The position numbers and the translations under genes were made by a program. A DNA stretch of 64,000 nucleotides from Streptomyces sp. cg36 (GTDB lineage: Bacteria > Actinomycetota > Actinomycetes > Streptomycetales > Streptomycetaceae). The notes under the pieces were generated by a model. It worked only from the letters and a program-made list of their open reading frames with translations. It had not been told where the DNA came from and did no database searches. Each line of letters begins with the position of its first letter. Positions within the stretch are counted from its first letter, which is position 1. Positions 40,690 through 49,546 of this stretch are shown piece after piece. Location of the stretch: contig NZ_CP163520.1 in assembly GCF_041080675.1 (NCBI RefSeq), forward strand, positions 3,906,001-3,970,000, read 5' to 3'.

Positions 40690-41745
40690 ATGGCCACCAT
40701 CGACCGGCATGCCTCCACCCTGGCCCTCGCCCACGCGCTCTCCGTCGCCGAGCGCGGGCTGCCCGTGATCCCGCTGTCCCGCTCGAAGCTCCCCGCGCTG
40801 CGCTCCCCGCACCGCGACGAGCCGCAGCCCGCCCTCTGCCGGGGCGAGTGCGGGCTGCCGGGGCACGGGGTGCACGACGCCACCACCGACCCGGCGGCGG
40901 TACGCGCGCTGTTCGCCGCCGCGCCCTGGGCCACGGGGTACGGGATCGCCTGCGGACGGCCGCCGCACCACCTCATCGGGATCGACCTGGACACGATGAA
41001 GCCCGCGGCGGCCGCGGGCCGCGCGGCGCCCCGGCACGCGCACTCCGCGCCCGTACCGGGCCTGCCGTCCGTACCGGGTCCACTACCCGTGCCGGACCTG
41101 CCGCCCGTGTCGGACCCGCCCAGGGTCCCGCCCGCGCGGCGGCCCGGACGCCACGCGGCGCCCGCCGCAGCGGCCCTGCCGCCCGCCGCCGACCCGCCGC
41201 CGGAGTCCGTGGCGGCGCTCCAGCACCTCGCGCTGCGGCACCTGTTCACGATTCCGGAAACCGTCGTCGTGATCACGCCCAGCGGGGGGCGGCACATCTG
41301 GCTGACCGGTCCGCCCGACCGGGTCGTCCCCAACTCCGCGAGCCGGCTCGCCCCCGGTATCGACGTCCGGGGAGCGGGCGGCTATCTGGTCGGTCCCGGC
41401 TCGCTGACCAGCAACGGCGTCTATCGGCTCGCCCCCGGCACCGCCCATCTGGCCCCCGCTCCCTGCCCCGGCGCACTCCTGGATCTGCTCACGCCCCCGC
41501 CGCGCGCTCCACACCCCCACGCCCATGGCGCGAACCAGGGGCACGGGCTGGTGCAGTTCGTGCTCGCCGCCCATGAGGGGCAGCGCAACACCCGGCTGTT
41601 CTGGGCCGCCTGCCGTGCGTACGAGAACGGTTTCGGCGACGCGCTGGCCGACCGCCTCGCCGCCGCGGCCGTACGCACCGGCCTCACCGAACGCGAGGCC
41701 CGCGCCACGATCGCGTCGGCGGCGCGGCTGACCACGGCGCACTGA
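40690..41745 (+). CDS. Bifunctional DNA primase/polymerase (prim-pol) N-terminal domain protein
   Basis: ATG 40690 gives 351 residues. The archaeo-eukaryotic primase-like domain is seen in ALAHALSVAERGLPVIPLSR, the Cys/His patch CRGECGLPGHG with HDATTD, GYGIACGRPPHHLIGIDLD with the metal-binding Asp pair, VVVITPSGGRHIWLTGP, and PGIDVRGAGGYLVGPGS. A Pro/Ala/Arg-rich insert of about 65 residues interrupts the domain near residues 105-170. No helicase domain follows. Streptomyces chromosomes carry several such stand-alone proteins whose role is not established. Confidence 0.82.
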   Translation: MATIDRHASTLALAHALSVAERGLPVIPLSRSKLPALRSPHRDEPQPALCRGECGLPGHGVHDATTDPAAVRALFAAAPWATGYGIACGRPPHHLIGIDLDTMKPAAAAGRAAPRHAHSAPVPGLPSVPGPLPVPDLPPVSDPPRVPPARRPGRHAAPAAAALPPAADPPPESVAALQHLALRHLFTIPETVVVITPSGGRHIWLTGPPDRVVPNSASRLAPGIDVRGAGGYLVGPGSLTSNGVYRLAPGTAHLAPAPCPGALLDLLTPPPRAPHPHAHGANQGHGLVQFVLAAHEGQRNTRLFWAACRAYENGFGDALADRLAAAAVRTGLTEREARATIASAARLTTAH

Positions 41746-41966
41746 GGGGCGCTGGGCGGGGCCGCGGGCGGCACACCGAGGGGGCGCTGAGCGGAGCCCT
41801 GGGCGGCGACACGGCGTACAGGCTGGCACCGGCGAGAAGGTCGACGTGCACAGGCTCGCGCGGGCACTACCGCGCCGAGTTCCTCACCAACGGGCACGGC
41901 GTCCGCCGGACCGCTTCTCCTCGCACCGCCCGACTGCCTCTTCTTAAGAAGGCACGAGGAAGACGA

Positions 41967-41998
41967 AAGAGGTGCCCCGGTCTCCCGGGGCACCTCTT
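41967..41998. terminator. Strong terminator beside tRNA-Ser
   Basis: A perfect 14-bp stem, AAGAGGTGCCCCGG at 41967-41980 and its complement at 41985-41998, with a TCTC loop. It lies 29 bases downstream of the minus-strand tRNA and can also serve the plus-strand prim-pol gene. The rest of 41,746-42,026 shows no gene. Confidence 0.8.
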
Positions 41999-42026
41999 CT
42001 ATCGCGGACCGCATCGGCCGCTCACG

Positions 42027-42111
42027 CGGTGGGTGTGGGATTTGAACCCACGGTGACTCGCGCCACGACGGTTTTCAAGACCGTTCCCTTAGGCCGCTCG
42101 GGCAACCCACC
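42027..42111 (-). tRNA. tRNA-Ser (anticodon UGA)
   Basis: On the minus strand the acceptor arm GGTGGGT begins at 42111 and pairs with ACCCACC ending at 42028, with discriminator G at 42027 and no encoded CCA. The D arm contains GCCCGAGCGG, the anticodon arm ACGGTCTTGAAAACCGT has anticodon TGA, a long variable arm (CGTGGCGCGAGTCACCG) is typical of serine, and the T arm is GTGGGTTCAAATCCCAC. All stems pair well. It reads UCA and related serine codons. The prophage is not inserted here. Confidence 0.95.
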
Positions 42112-42645
42112 CTCACCCCGGCCGACCAGCGGCGGGGCGAGTACAGGGTAGCGGAGGGGCGCCCGGGGCGCGGATGGCTGACCACAGGGTGGCCGCGGGG
42201 CCGTCGTGGCGGCTCGTGCGCGGGGTCCCGGGGGAGCCGGTGCGGCGGGCCGTTCGGGTCCGGGCCGCCGCACCGGCGAGGTGGAGGGATCAGCGTCACC
42301 CGGCGCCGAGGCGGCCGTATTGTTCGGACGCGACAGGATTCGGAAGATCCGATTCCGTTCGGGTCCGGCCAAGGCCCGGCCGCGGCGGGGCCGTTCCGCC
42401 CGCCTTCGCGGGCCCACCCGCGCGGCAACGGGCTTGACGAGCGCGAGGTCGGGCTCCGGGCCGGTGCCCCACCCGCGCGCCCGCGCGGCAACGGGACCGG
42501 ACGCGTACCCGGCGTCCTCGCCGGACTCACCGTCCGCGCGCCCGCGCGCCCACGCCTCGGCGGGACCGGAATGGCGCGCGGGCGCATTGTCCCCGCCGTG
42601 GTGCGCGGGGCAGCATCTCCCTGTCTCTCACAGGGGGTACGCGAG
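42112..42645. other. Long intergenic region without a recognisable gene
   Basis: About 530 very GC-rich bases between tRNA-Ser and the AraC gene. Several frames are open only because stops are rare at this composition. A short direct repeat, CGCGCGGCAACGGG, occurs near 42,419 and again near 42,482. It should include promoters for the tRNA (minus) and the AraC gene (plus), but none can be named. Confidence 0.45.
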
Positions 42646-43626
42646 GTGTCCACGCCACATGGCTCCGCGCCCGACCGGCCCGTGCTCACCCGCCTGCTCG
42701 CCGCTCCCGCCCTGCGCGGCGCGGTCCGGTCGTACGCCGGATACGAGTACGGGGACGGCTGCGCGCAGCGGCGGCTGGTCTTCCCGGACACCCTCGTCTC
42801 CGTCGGCTTCGGCCTGGGCGGCGGGTCCGTCCGTACCGACAACATGATCGACCCGCGTGACTCCGTCAGCGCCCCCTCACGGGCGGTCCTGCCGGTCATG
42901 ACGGCGATGCTGGGCCACCACCAGGGCGGTGTGCGGGGCGTGGTGGTGCGGTTGACGCCGATGGGCGCCTACCGGCTCTTCGGGGTGCCGATGTCCGAGT
43001 GGGACCTGCCCCACCTCGACCCCGTCCATCTGCTGCCGCGCGTACTGCGCCATCTGCCCGAGCAGTTGGAGGAGGCCGACTGGGGCGAGCGGTTCCGGAC
43101 GCTGGACCGGGTGCTGCACCAGCTGCTGGCCCGGGGTCCGGCCGTCTCGCCCGAGGTCGAGTGGGCCTGGCACGAGCTGCACCGCACCCACGGACAGCTC
43201 CGGGTGACGGCCCTGTCCGCCGGAACGAACTGGAGCGTACGGCAGTTGGAGCGCCGCTTCCGCGAGCAGATCGGGCGCTCCCCGGCCGCCATCGCCCGCA
43301 TCCTGCGCTTCGGGCGGGCCCTGCGGCTGCGGGACGGCGGGCTGCCGCTGGCCTCCGTCGCGCAGCTCGCCGGGTACCACGACCAGGCCCACTACAACCA
43401 TGTGTTCAAGGCGATGACCGGGCTCACCCCGACCCAGGTGCCCGGCAGCCCCGCCGACTGGTCGCCGGTCGACAACCTGCTGCCCGCCCCGCCGACCGGA
43501 CGGGCGGCGGGCACCGCGAAGCCCCCGACCGGGCTACGGTCGGGGGCTTCGGTGTCCGCCCGGGCCCGGCTCGGTGCCGGGGCGGACTCCGCGCGGCTTC
43601 CGGCGGGCCGTGGGGAGAGCCCGTGA
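42646..43626 (+). CDS. AraC-family transcriptional regulator
   Basis: GTG 42646, nine bases after GGGGG, gives 326 residues. Residues about 10-150 form a ligand-type N-terminal domain (LVFPDTLVSVGFGLGGG, GVVVRLTPMGAYRLFGVPMS). The C-terminal AraC DNA-binding domain occupies about 180-285 with two helix-turn-helix units: NWSVRQLERRFREQIGRSPA and LPLASVAQLAGYHDQAHYNH then VFKAMTGLTPTQ. The last 25-30 codons run through a perfect terminator-like hairpin, so the natural end may have been earlier. Target genes are not evident. Confidence 0.85.
   Translation: MSTPHGSAPDRPVLTRLLAAPALRGAVRSYAGYEYGDGCAQRRLVFPDTLVSVGFGLGGGSVRTDNMIDPRDSVSAPSRAVLPVMTAMLGHHQGGVRGVVVRLTPMGAYRLFGVPMSEWDLPHLDPVHLLPRVLRHLPEQLEEADWGERFRTLDRVLHQLLARGPAVSPEVEWAWHELHRTHGQLRVTALSAGTNWSVRQLERRFREQIGRSPAAIARILRFGRALRLRDGGLPLASVAQLAGYHDQAHYNHVFKAMTGLTPTQVPGSPADWSPVDNLLPAPPTGRAAGTAKPPTGLRSGASVSARARLGAGADSARLPAGRGESP
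43518..43550 (+). terminator. Terminator-like hairpin inside the AraC reading frame
   Basis: A perfect 14-bp stem (GAAGCCCCCGACCG at 43518-43531, complement at 43537-43550) with a 5-base loop lies about 75 bases before the AraC stop codon. A coding sequence rarely carries its own terminator, so the C-terminal extension may come from loss of an earlier stop. Confidence 0.6.
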
Positions 43627-43738
43627 CCTCCCACGCACTGCGGGGACTTCGCGGCCCGGAGCACCGTCAAGGCCCTCACCGCCCTCACGGTCCTCCCGGC
43701 TCCCGCCGCTCCTCACGGCCTTCGGACGCCGACGGACG

Positions 43739-45301
43739 TCAGCTGTCGCCCGTGCGCTCGCCCAGCGTGACCGTCACGGTCGTCTCCTTGCCGTCGCGCT
43801 GGTACGTGAGCGGGACCTGGTCGCCCGGCTTGTGCGTCCAGATCTCGCTGATCAGGGTCGGGCCGCTGTCGATCACCGTGTCGCCGAACTTGGTGATGAC
43901 GTCGCCGGGCTTGAGACCCGCCTTGTCCGCCGGGCCGCCGGCCACCACGGCCGCCGAACCGCCCGCCGCCTGCGGGGAGATCTTGGCGCCCTGGCCCTTC
44001 TCGTCCATGGCCACGGTCGCGCCGATCACGGGGTAGACCGGCTTGCCGGTCTTGATCAGCTGCTCGGCCACGTTCTTCGCCTGGTTGACCGGGATCGCGA
44101 AGCCGAGGCCGATCGAGCCCGCCTGCGACTGGCCGAAGCCGCCGCTGCCCGCCGACTGGATCGCCGAGTTGATGCCGATGACCGCGCCGCGCGAGTCGAG
44201 CAGCGGACCGCCCGAGTTGCCCGGGTTGATGGAGGCGTCGGTCTGGAGGGCGCTCATGTACGACGCCTTCGAGTTGCCCCCGTCGCTGGACGACACGGGA
44301 CGGTTCTTGGCGCTGATGATGCCGGTGGTGACCGTGTTGGAGAGGCCGAACGGGGCGCCGATCGCGATGGTCGAGTCGCCGACGGCCACCTGGTCGGAGT
44401 TGCCGAGGGCCAGCGGGACCAGGTTGGCCGGGGCGTTCTTGAGCTTGATGACGGCCACGTCGTAGCCCTGCGCCCGGCCGACCACCGTGGCGTCGTACTT
44501 CTTGCCGTTGGAGAACGTGGCCGTCAGCTTGCCGCTGGTGGCCGCCGCCGCGACCACGTGGTTGTTGGTGACGATGTGGCCCTCGCGGTCGTAGACGAAG
44601 CCGGTGCCGGTGCCGCCCTCGCCGTCGCCGCCCTGCGCCTCGATCGTCACGACGCTCGGCAGCGCCTTGGCGGCGACCGCCGCCACCGTGCCCGGGTCGC
44701 GCTTGAAGTCCTTGGGGGTGTCGGACGCCGAGACCGTGGTCGAACCGCTGGAGCCGTCCTCGCGGTCCGCCGCCCAGTAGCCGATGGCTCCGCCGACGCC
44801 GCCCGCGACCAGCGCGGCCACCAGGACGGCGGCGACCAGACCGCCGCCACGCCTGCGCGGGCGCGGCTCGGGGGCCGGGGCGCCCCAGACGGGGCCGCCG
44901 CCCTGGCCGCCGCCGTACGCGGGCAGGGCGGGCGGGGGCGGGGGCCAGCCGCCCTGCGCGTGCGTGGCGGGCGCCCCGCCGTACGGCTCGCCCGGCACCG
45001 GGCCGGGCAGCTGCGCGGTGGCCGGGTCCTGGGCGGGCGCGGCGGCCGGGTCGGGCGCCGGGTGCGCGCTCTCGTGCGCCGCGTGCGGGGCGACGGTCTG
45101 CGGCGCGGCGGCCGGGTCGGGGGCGGTGGCCGGGCCCGGCTGCGCGGGCGCGGGCTCCGCCGCCGGGACCGGCTTTTCGAGCCGGGCGGTCTCCTGCACC
45201 GCCCCCTCGTTGGTGGCGGGCGGAACGGGAGGCGCGGGCGGTGCTGACGACGGGGCAGGCGGGACGGCCGGGGCCGCGGTGCCCTCGTTCTCGGTGCTCA
45301 C
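43739..45301 (-). CDS. HtrA-like serine protease with membrane anchor and PDZ domain
   Basis: GTG 45301 follows GAGGAGAGAG and gives 520 residues. The first 155 residues are a cytoplasmic Pro/Ala-rich disordered region, then one membrane helix (VAAVLVAALVAGGVGGAIGY). The trypsin-like domain has all three catalytic residues: His in VTNNHVV, Asp in YDVAVIKL and Ser in GNSGGPL. A C-terminal PDZ domain (ADKAGLKPGDVITKFGDTVI) binds substrate ends. Enzymes of this kind degrade or refold damaged envelope proteins outside the membrane. Streptomyces genomes encode several paralogues. Confidence 0.9.
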   Translation of the reverse strand: MSTENEGTAAPAVPPAPSSAPPAPPVPPATNEGAVQETARLEKPVPAAEPAPAQPGPATAPDPAAAPQTVAPHAAHESAHPAPDPAAAPAQDPATAQLPGPVPGEPYGGAPATHAQGGWPPPPPALPAYGGGQGGGPVWGAPAPEPRPRRRGGGLVAAVLVAALVAGGVGGAIGYWAADREDGSSGSTTVSASDTPKDFKRDPGTVAAVAAKALPSVVTIEAQGGDGEGGTGTGFVYDREGHIVTNNHVVAAAATSGKLTATFSNGKKYDATVVGRAQGYDVAVIKLKNAPANLVPLALGNSDQVAVGDSTIAIGAPFGLSNTVTTGIISAKNRPVSSSDGGNSKASYMSALQTDASINPGNSGGPLLDSRGAVIGINSAIQSAGSGGFGQSQAGSIGLGFAIPVNQAKNVAEQLIKTGKPVYPVIGATVAMDEKGQGAKISPQAAGGSAAVVAGGPADKAGLKPGDVITKFGDTVIDSGPTLISEIWTHKPGDQVPLTYQRDGKETTVTVTLGERTGDS

Positions 45302-45681
45302 AGCTCTCTCTCCTCGGTTCCACTCAGTCTCGGGGTCGGTTTGTTTCGGCATGGGGACGGCGACACCGACCATGGTGCGTCAGGGGTCCGACAATCGCGT
45401 GTCACGAGGTGCGGACGTGTGCACATGTCAGGGCTCAGCTTTTCCCACGACCTGTCAGGCCACTGTAAGCAGGAGCTGTGGATCCGTGCTCCGGGCCGCC
45501 GCATCGAGCGCGCGGCCACCCGGGTACCCGGTCGCCGCGCCCCCGTCCGTACGACGTCGCGGGCGCCGACGCGTACGTCGTCACGGTCCTCGGCCGGGTG
45601 CCGGGCCCGGCACCCGGCCGGTCCTTCCCCCACCTGCCCGCGAAGCGCCCGGCACCCGCCGCGCAGTGGCACGATGACGCG

Positions 45682-46509
45682 GTGACCCAAGCACGGCAGC
45701 ACGACAGGAACACCCCCCACCGGGCCTCCATCCAGGTGGTCGCCCACCGCGGCGCCTCCGAGGACGCGCCCGAGCACACCCTCGCCGCGTACATGAAGGC
45801 CATCGAGGACGGCGCGGACGCCCTCGAATGCGATGTCCGGCTCACCGCCGACGGCCATCTCGTCTGTGTCCACGACCGCCGCGTCAACCGCACCTCCAAC
45901 GGCCGCGGCGCCGTCTCCGCGCTGGAGCTCTCCGAGCTCTCGGCGCTCGACTTCGGCTCCTGGAAGGACAGCGAGGAGAGCCCGGACTGGGGCGACCCGT
46001 CCTTCACCTCGGTCCTGACCCTGGAGCGGCTCCTGGAGCTCGTCGCCGACGCGGGCCGGCGCATCGAGCTGGCCATCGAGACCAAGCACCCCACCCGCTG
46101 GGCCGGGCAGGTCGAGGAGCGGCTGCTGCACCTGCTCAAGCGGTTCGGGCTGGCGGACCCGCCGCCCGCGGACGAGCCCTCGCCGGTGCGCATCATGAGC
46201 TTCTCGGCGCGCTCGCTGCACCGGGTCGCCGCCTCGGCGCCGGACATCCCCACCGTGTACCTGATGCAGTTCCTGTCGCCCCGGCTGCGCGACGGGCGGC
46301 TGCCCGCGGGCGCGCGCATCGCGGGCCCGGGCATGCGGATCGTCCGCAACCACCCCGGCTACATCGACCGGCTGCACGAAGCCGGCCACCAGGTGCACGT
46401 CTGGACGGTGAACGAGCCGGAGGACGTCGAACTGTGCGTACGCCTGGGGGTGGAGGCCATCATCACCAACCGCCCCAAGCAGGTCCTGCACCAGCTCGGC
46501 CGCGCCTGA
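45682..46509 (+). CDS. Glycerophosphodiester phosphodiesterase
   Basis: GTG 45682 gives 275 residues; the frame is open further upstream but the extension is Pro/Arg-rich shadow. The GDPD barrel shows VVAHRGASEDAPEHTLAAY with the catalytic His and Arg, DALECDVRLTADGHLVCVHD with Glu/Asp metal ligands and the second His, then RTSNGRG, LAIETKHP, MSFSARSLHRV and HVWTVNEPEDVELCVRLGVE. It hydrolyses glycerophosphodiesters to glycerol-3-phosphate and an alcohol. No signal peptide is visible, so it is probably cytoplasmic. The gap 45,302-45,681 before it holds only the divergent promoters. Confidence 0.9.
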   Translation: MTQARQHDRNTPHRASIQVVAHRGASEDAPEHTLAAYMKAIEDGADALECDVRLTADGHLVCVHDRRVNRTSNGRGAVSALELSELSALDFGSWKDSEESPDWGDPSFTSVLTLERLLELVADAGRRIELAIETKHPTRWAGQVEERLLHLLKRFGLADPPPADEPSPVRIMSFSARSLHRVAASAPDIPTVYLMQFLSPRLRDGRLPAGARIAGPGMRIVRNHPGYIDRLHEAGHQVHVWTVNEPEDVELCVRLGVEAIITNRPKQVLHQLGRA

Positions 46510-46554
46510 GACGCACCGGAAGTCCCCCCGTCCGTCCCCCCGGACGCCTCCTGC

Positions 46555-46575
46555 GTCACCAGTAATACTGGTGAC
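46555..46575. promoter_or_regulatory. Perfect 21-bp palindrome, operator candidate
   Basis: GTCACCAGTA at 46555-46564 and TACTGGTGAC at 46566-46575 flank a single central A. It lies 45 bases after the GDPD stop and 131 bases before the ATPase start. It is more A/T-rich than a terminator stem here and has almost no loop, so a protein-binding operator is more likely than a hairpin. Confidence 0.6.
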
Positions 46576-46705
46576 AGGGAGTGCACCGGCGCGTTCGCTC
46601 CGTGTGCGGGCGTGTCGAGTGCGTCACCGGAGGCCGGTTGGCCGGTTTCCGGTCCAGTCCATTGGGGCATTCACACCCTGGCGTGGGGTGAAGGAGGTCT
46701 CGGGG

Positions 46706-47305
46706 GTGGCGTTGGTGGTGGCACAGGAGGTGCCCACGTCGTCGAGCATGGCCGTGCCCTACGGCCCTGCGGGCGTGGGCAAGGCAAGACACCGGATGCG
46801 TGAGCAACTGCTCGGCAGCGGGGTGTCGGAGCCGGTCGTGGACGATGCCGTACTGGTCCTTTCGGAACTGCTCAGCAATGCGTGTCGGCACGGCAGACCG
46901 CTCGGCCCGGCGGACATGGGCGACGGTGACGTCAGGGCGGCCTGGCGCATCGACAAGGCGGGACGCCTCACCGTCGAGGTGACCGACGGGGGCGGCCCGA
47001 CCCGCCCGATTCCGGCCACGCCGTCCGTCACCGCGCGCGGGGGCCGCGGTCTGAACATCATCAGCGCGCTCGCCCAGGACTGGGGCGTACGGGACAGCGC
47101 GGCCGGCGAGGTGACGGTCTGGGCGATCATCCCGGTGGCCCACGGCCCGGCGCCCGTCCCCGGCGCCGCACCCGGCAAGGGCGCCGGCGGAGGAACCGTT
47201 CCGGCTCCCCGGGAGAACGGGCACGGACCGCTCCTGGACGACTTCATCGCGCGCGTGATGCTTCCCGGGCTCGGCTTCGCGGACCCCTTCGACGAGTTGG
47301 GCTGA
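46706..47305 (+). CDS. RsbW-like ATP-binding regulatory protein
   Basis: GTG 46706 is eight bases after AAGGAGG and gives 199 residues. It is a lone histidine-kinase-type ATPase domain: VGKARHRMREQLLGSGVSEP, N-box DDAVLVLSELLSNACRHGRP, LTVEVTDGGGPTRP for the G1 box and ARGGRGLNIISALAQDWGV for the G2 region. A Pro/Gly-rich linker leads to a conserved-looking C-terminal segment (LLDDFIARVMLPGLGFADPF). Such proteins act as anti-sigma or partner-switching factors. The 21-bp palindrome upstream may control it. Confidence 0.85.
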   Translation: MALVVAQEVPTSSSMAVPYGPAGVGKARHRMREQLLGSGVSEPVVDDAVLVLSELLSNACRHGRPLGPADMGDGDVRAAWRIDKAGRLTVEVTDGGGPTRPIPATPSVTARGGRGLNIISALAQDWGVRDSAAGEVTVWAIIPVAHGPAPVPGAAPGKGAGGGTVPAPRENGHGPLLDDFIARVMLPGLGFADPFDELG

Positions 47306-47424
47306 TTCCCCGGCCGAACCGCATACCCGGACCCCCGAGCCGTACCCCGGGCGACGACGCGTACGGCTAGGCTCGCGCCCGACACAGCGACACCGCACCA
47401 CCGCAGTCGGGAGAGAGCCACACC

Positions 47425-48390
47425 ATGGCCAAGAAGCGCCCCCAGACGAAGGCCGCCAAGCCGCAGATCGCCGATGGCGAGATCCCGGTCGTCGGGGCCC
47501 GGGAGCCCTGCCCGTGCGGCTCGGGCCGCCGCTACAAGGCGTGCCACGGGCGGGCCGCCTCGCACGCCGTGACCGAGCTGGTCCAGCGCCCCTTCGAGGG
47601 CCTGGCGGGCGAGTGCGACTGGGTCGCGCTGCGCGAGCTGGTCCCCGCCGCGACCGTCGAGCTCACCCTGAAGGACGGGCTGCCCGAGGGCGTGCCCTCC
47701 GTGACGCTCGCGACCGTGCTGCCGATGGCGTGGCCCGCGCTGCGCCGCGACGACGGCTCGGTGCTGCTCGGCCTGCAGAACGACACGCCGACCGGTGACA
47801 TCAGCCGCGACCTGGCGGACACCCTCACGCGCGCGTTGGCGGCCGAGCCGGGCACGCCCGTCGCCCCCGCGCGCATCGACGCGCAGGGCCCGCGCCTCCA
47901 GGACCTGCTGGACCCGGCGGCGCCCTTCGAGCCCGCCGTGCACAGCGGGTTCGAGTTCTGGGTGCCGGACTCCGAGAACGCCACCCCCGAGGTGTCGGCG
48001 TCCCTGGAGCGCGCCAACGCGGCGGCGATCCCGACCGTACGGCTGAAGTCGGTCGACTCGTCCTACTGGTGCGAGACCCCGGAGAAGAACCACCTCCGGT
48101 GGGTCATGCCGCACGCCGAGGAGCGTCTTCTGGACGCGCTCGCCCGGCTGCACGCTGCGGGCGCCTCGTCGCTCGGCGAGGGCACCCGGCTCGTCGGTTC
48201 CTTCCGGGCGCACGGTCTGACCGTCCCGGTCTGGGACCTGCCGCGCGCGATGACGGCCGAGGAGTGCGAGAAGCCGGCCGCCGCGTTCGCGGAGCGTCTG
48301 GCGGGTGCGCTGGCGGACGAGTCGCCGCTCACGCCGGAGGAGCGCCGGGCGCGCGGCGGGCTCACCAACCGCCAGGTGACCTTGAGCTGA
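47425..48390 (+). CDS. DUF5926 protein with N-terminal SEC-C zinc motif
   Basis: ATG 47425 follows GGGAGAGAG and gives 321 residues. The basic N-terminus precedes a SEC-C motif ([16 protein letters not shown]), a zinc-binding tag first known from SecA tails. The rest is a large conserved actinobacterial domain ([74 protein letters not shown]). Function is not established; association with ribosome or translocation machinery is only suggested by the SEC-C tag. A terminator follows. Confidence 0.85.
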   Translation: MAKKRPQTKAAKPQIADGEIPVVGAREPCPCGSGRRYKACHGRAASHAVTELVQRPFEGLAGECDWVALRELVPAATVELTLKDGLPEGVPSVTLATVLPMAWPALRRDDGSVLLGLQNDTPTGDISRDLADTLTRALAAEPGTPVAPARIDAQGPRLQDLLDPAAPFEPAVHSGFEFWVPDSENATPEVSASLERANAAAIPTVRLKSVDSSYWCETPEKNHLRWVMPHAEERLLDALARLHAAGASSLGEGTRLVGSFRAHGLTVPVWDLPRAMTAEECEKPAAAFAERLAGALADESPLTPEERRARGGLTNRQVTLS

Positions 48391-48515
48391 GAGTGACCAA
48401 CCCTGTCACGGGACGGGTGACCCGCGTCACAACTCCCGGTAGTCGCAGATAAATCGGTGTCCGAATAACCGAGATCGAATTTGCGAATGACAGATCTCTT
48501 GTTACCGTTCTAAGA

Positions 48516-48555
48516 GCCCGGTCGCTGGTGCATCCCCCGTCGCCAGCGATCGGGC
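48516..48555. terminator. Bidirectional terminator between convergent genes
   Basis: GCCCGGTCGCTGG at 48516-48528 pairs with CCAGCGATCGGGC at 48543-48555 (one G-U pair), followed by CCTT. It lies between the DUF5926 gene and the convergent minus-strand gene. The rest of 48,391-48,618 is somewhat A/T-rich and shows no gene. Confidence 0.72.
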
Positions 48556-48618
48556 CCTTCCATTTCCTCTTCCGGATCGCCGCCGGATCCCCGCCGTTGT
48601 GACGTGCCCACCTCCGTC

Positions 48619-49305
48619 TCAACGAGCCGTGGCCACAGCCGAGTTGACCGCCCCGCCGTCGGGCGCCTGGGATCCGGAGCGCAGCAGCAGCGGCGCCTCG
48701 TCGCTCGTTCCCGAGAACTCCGCGACCGCCGAGTACGCGCCAGGTTTTCCCCGCGCGGGTTCTCTCGGGGTCTCGCACACTCCCGGCTGATCGCCCGCCA
48801 ATACCGAGCAGTTGGTCTGTACGGTGTGCCCGCGCGGGCCCATCAGGGTGAGCACCGAGCGCAACCGTCCGCCGGTGGCATTGCGGTAGTACGTACGCGC
48901 CCAGGTGTCGCGGTCCTCGCTCAGCACACAGGTCTGCGCCTCGATGCCCTCGGGGGAGACGAGTGCGGGCCCGCACCGCGCGGCGGGCTCGTGTTCGGCC
49001 GGCCCGGCGGCGGCCGGTGCGTGCGCGGTGGACTCCGGCGCACCCTTCACGCGCGCGCGTGGCGACGGCTTCGCGTCATCGTGCGCGGGGCGCCCGTCAT
49101 GCGCGCCCGGGGACGGCGGGGCGCCGGAGCCCCCGGGTGCGCGCGCCCCGTCCGGCCCTCCGGCGCCGCCGAAGGTGCCGGGCCCTTCCGAACCCCCCGC
49201 CCGCGGCGAGGATTCCGGTCCCTCTGCCGTCCCGGCCGAGGCCGCCAGCGGCAGCAGCGCCGTGAACACCACCACGGCCCCGATCCCGATCATGCGGAGG
49301 TTCAT
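48619..49305 (-). CDS. Secreted protein of unknown function
   Basis: The minus-strand ATG at 49305 gives 228 residues with a signal peptide (GIGAVVVFTALLPLAASA). Residues about 25-110 are a Pro/Gly/Ala-rich linker; the C-terminal 115 residues look folded: CGPALVSPEGIEAQTCVLSE, TWARTYYRNATGGRLRSVLT, LMGPRGHTVQTNCSVLAGDQ with PGVCETPRE, and a closing YSAVAEFSG strand. Four Cys in this part could form two disulphides. The pattern resembles a small beta-sandwich domain of Streptomyces exported proteins; I cannot name it. Confidence 0.75.
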   Translation of the reverse strand: MNLRMIGIGAVVVFTALLPLAASAGTAEGPESSPRAGGSEGPGTFGGAGGPDGARAPGGSGAPPSPGAHDGRPAHDDAKPSPRARVKGAPESTAHAPAAAGPAEHEPAARCGPALVSPEGIEAQTCVLSEDRDTWARTYYRNATGGRLRSVLTLMGPRGHTVQTNCSVLAGDQPGVCETPREPARGKPGAYSAVAEFSGTSDEAPLLLRSGSQAPDGGAVNSAVATAR

Positions 49306-49546
49306 GGCGGCCCATCCGTCCCTGGAATTCCTGCGGTGGGCCGAAGATAGCGACGGATTCCGGGCGCCCGGCGGTCCGCGCGCCCGTTTCCCGTACAACT
49401 GGGGGCCTGTCACACCCGAACGAGTGAACCGGGCCCCGTCGGGAACCCGGAGCCCGCCCCGTTCGCTGACTCAGTACACGGGCTGTCCCACCGACCCGGC
49501 ACCCAACCGTCCCGACGGCTCGGGCACCCGGGCCGTCCCCCGCGGC

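Noticed and set aside
42027..42111. tRNA-Ser as the prophage attachment site
   Set aside because: The tRNA is intact and lies about 9 kb beyond the phage-host junction, with ordinary chromosomal genes between. The disrupted acyl-CoA synthetase marks the true site.
42206..42645. Coding frames in the gap before the AraC gene
   Set aside because: They are open only because of very high GC; composition is Arg/Pro/Ala-rich and there is no ribosome site with a conserved product.
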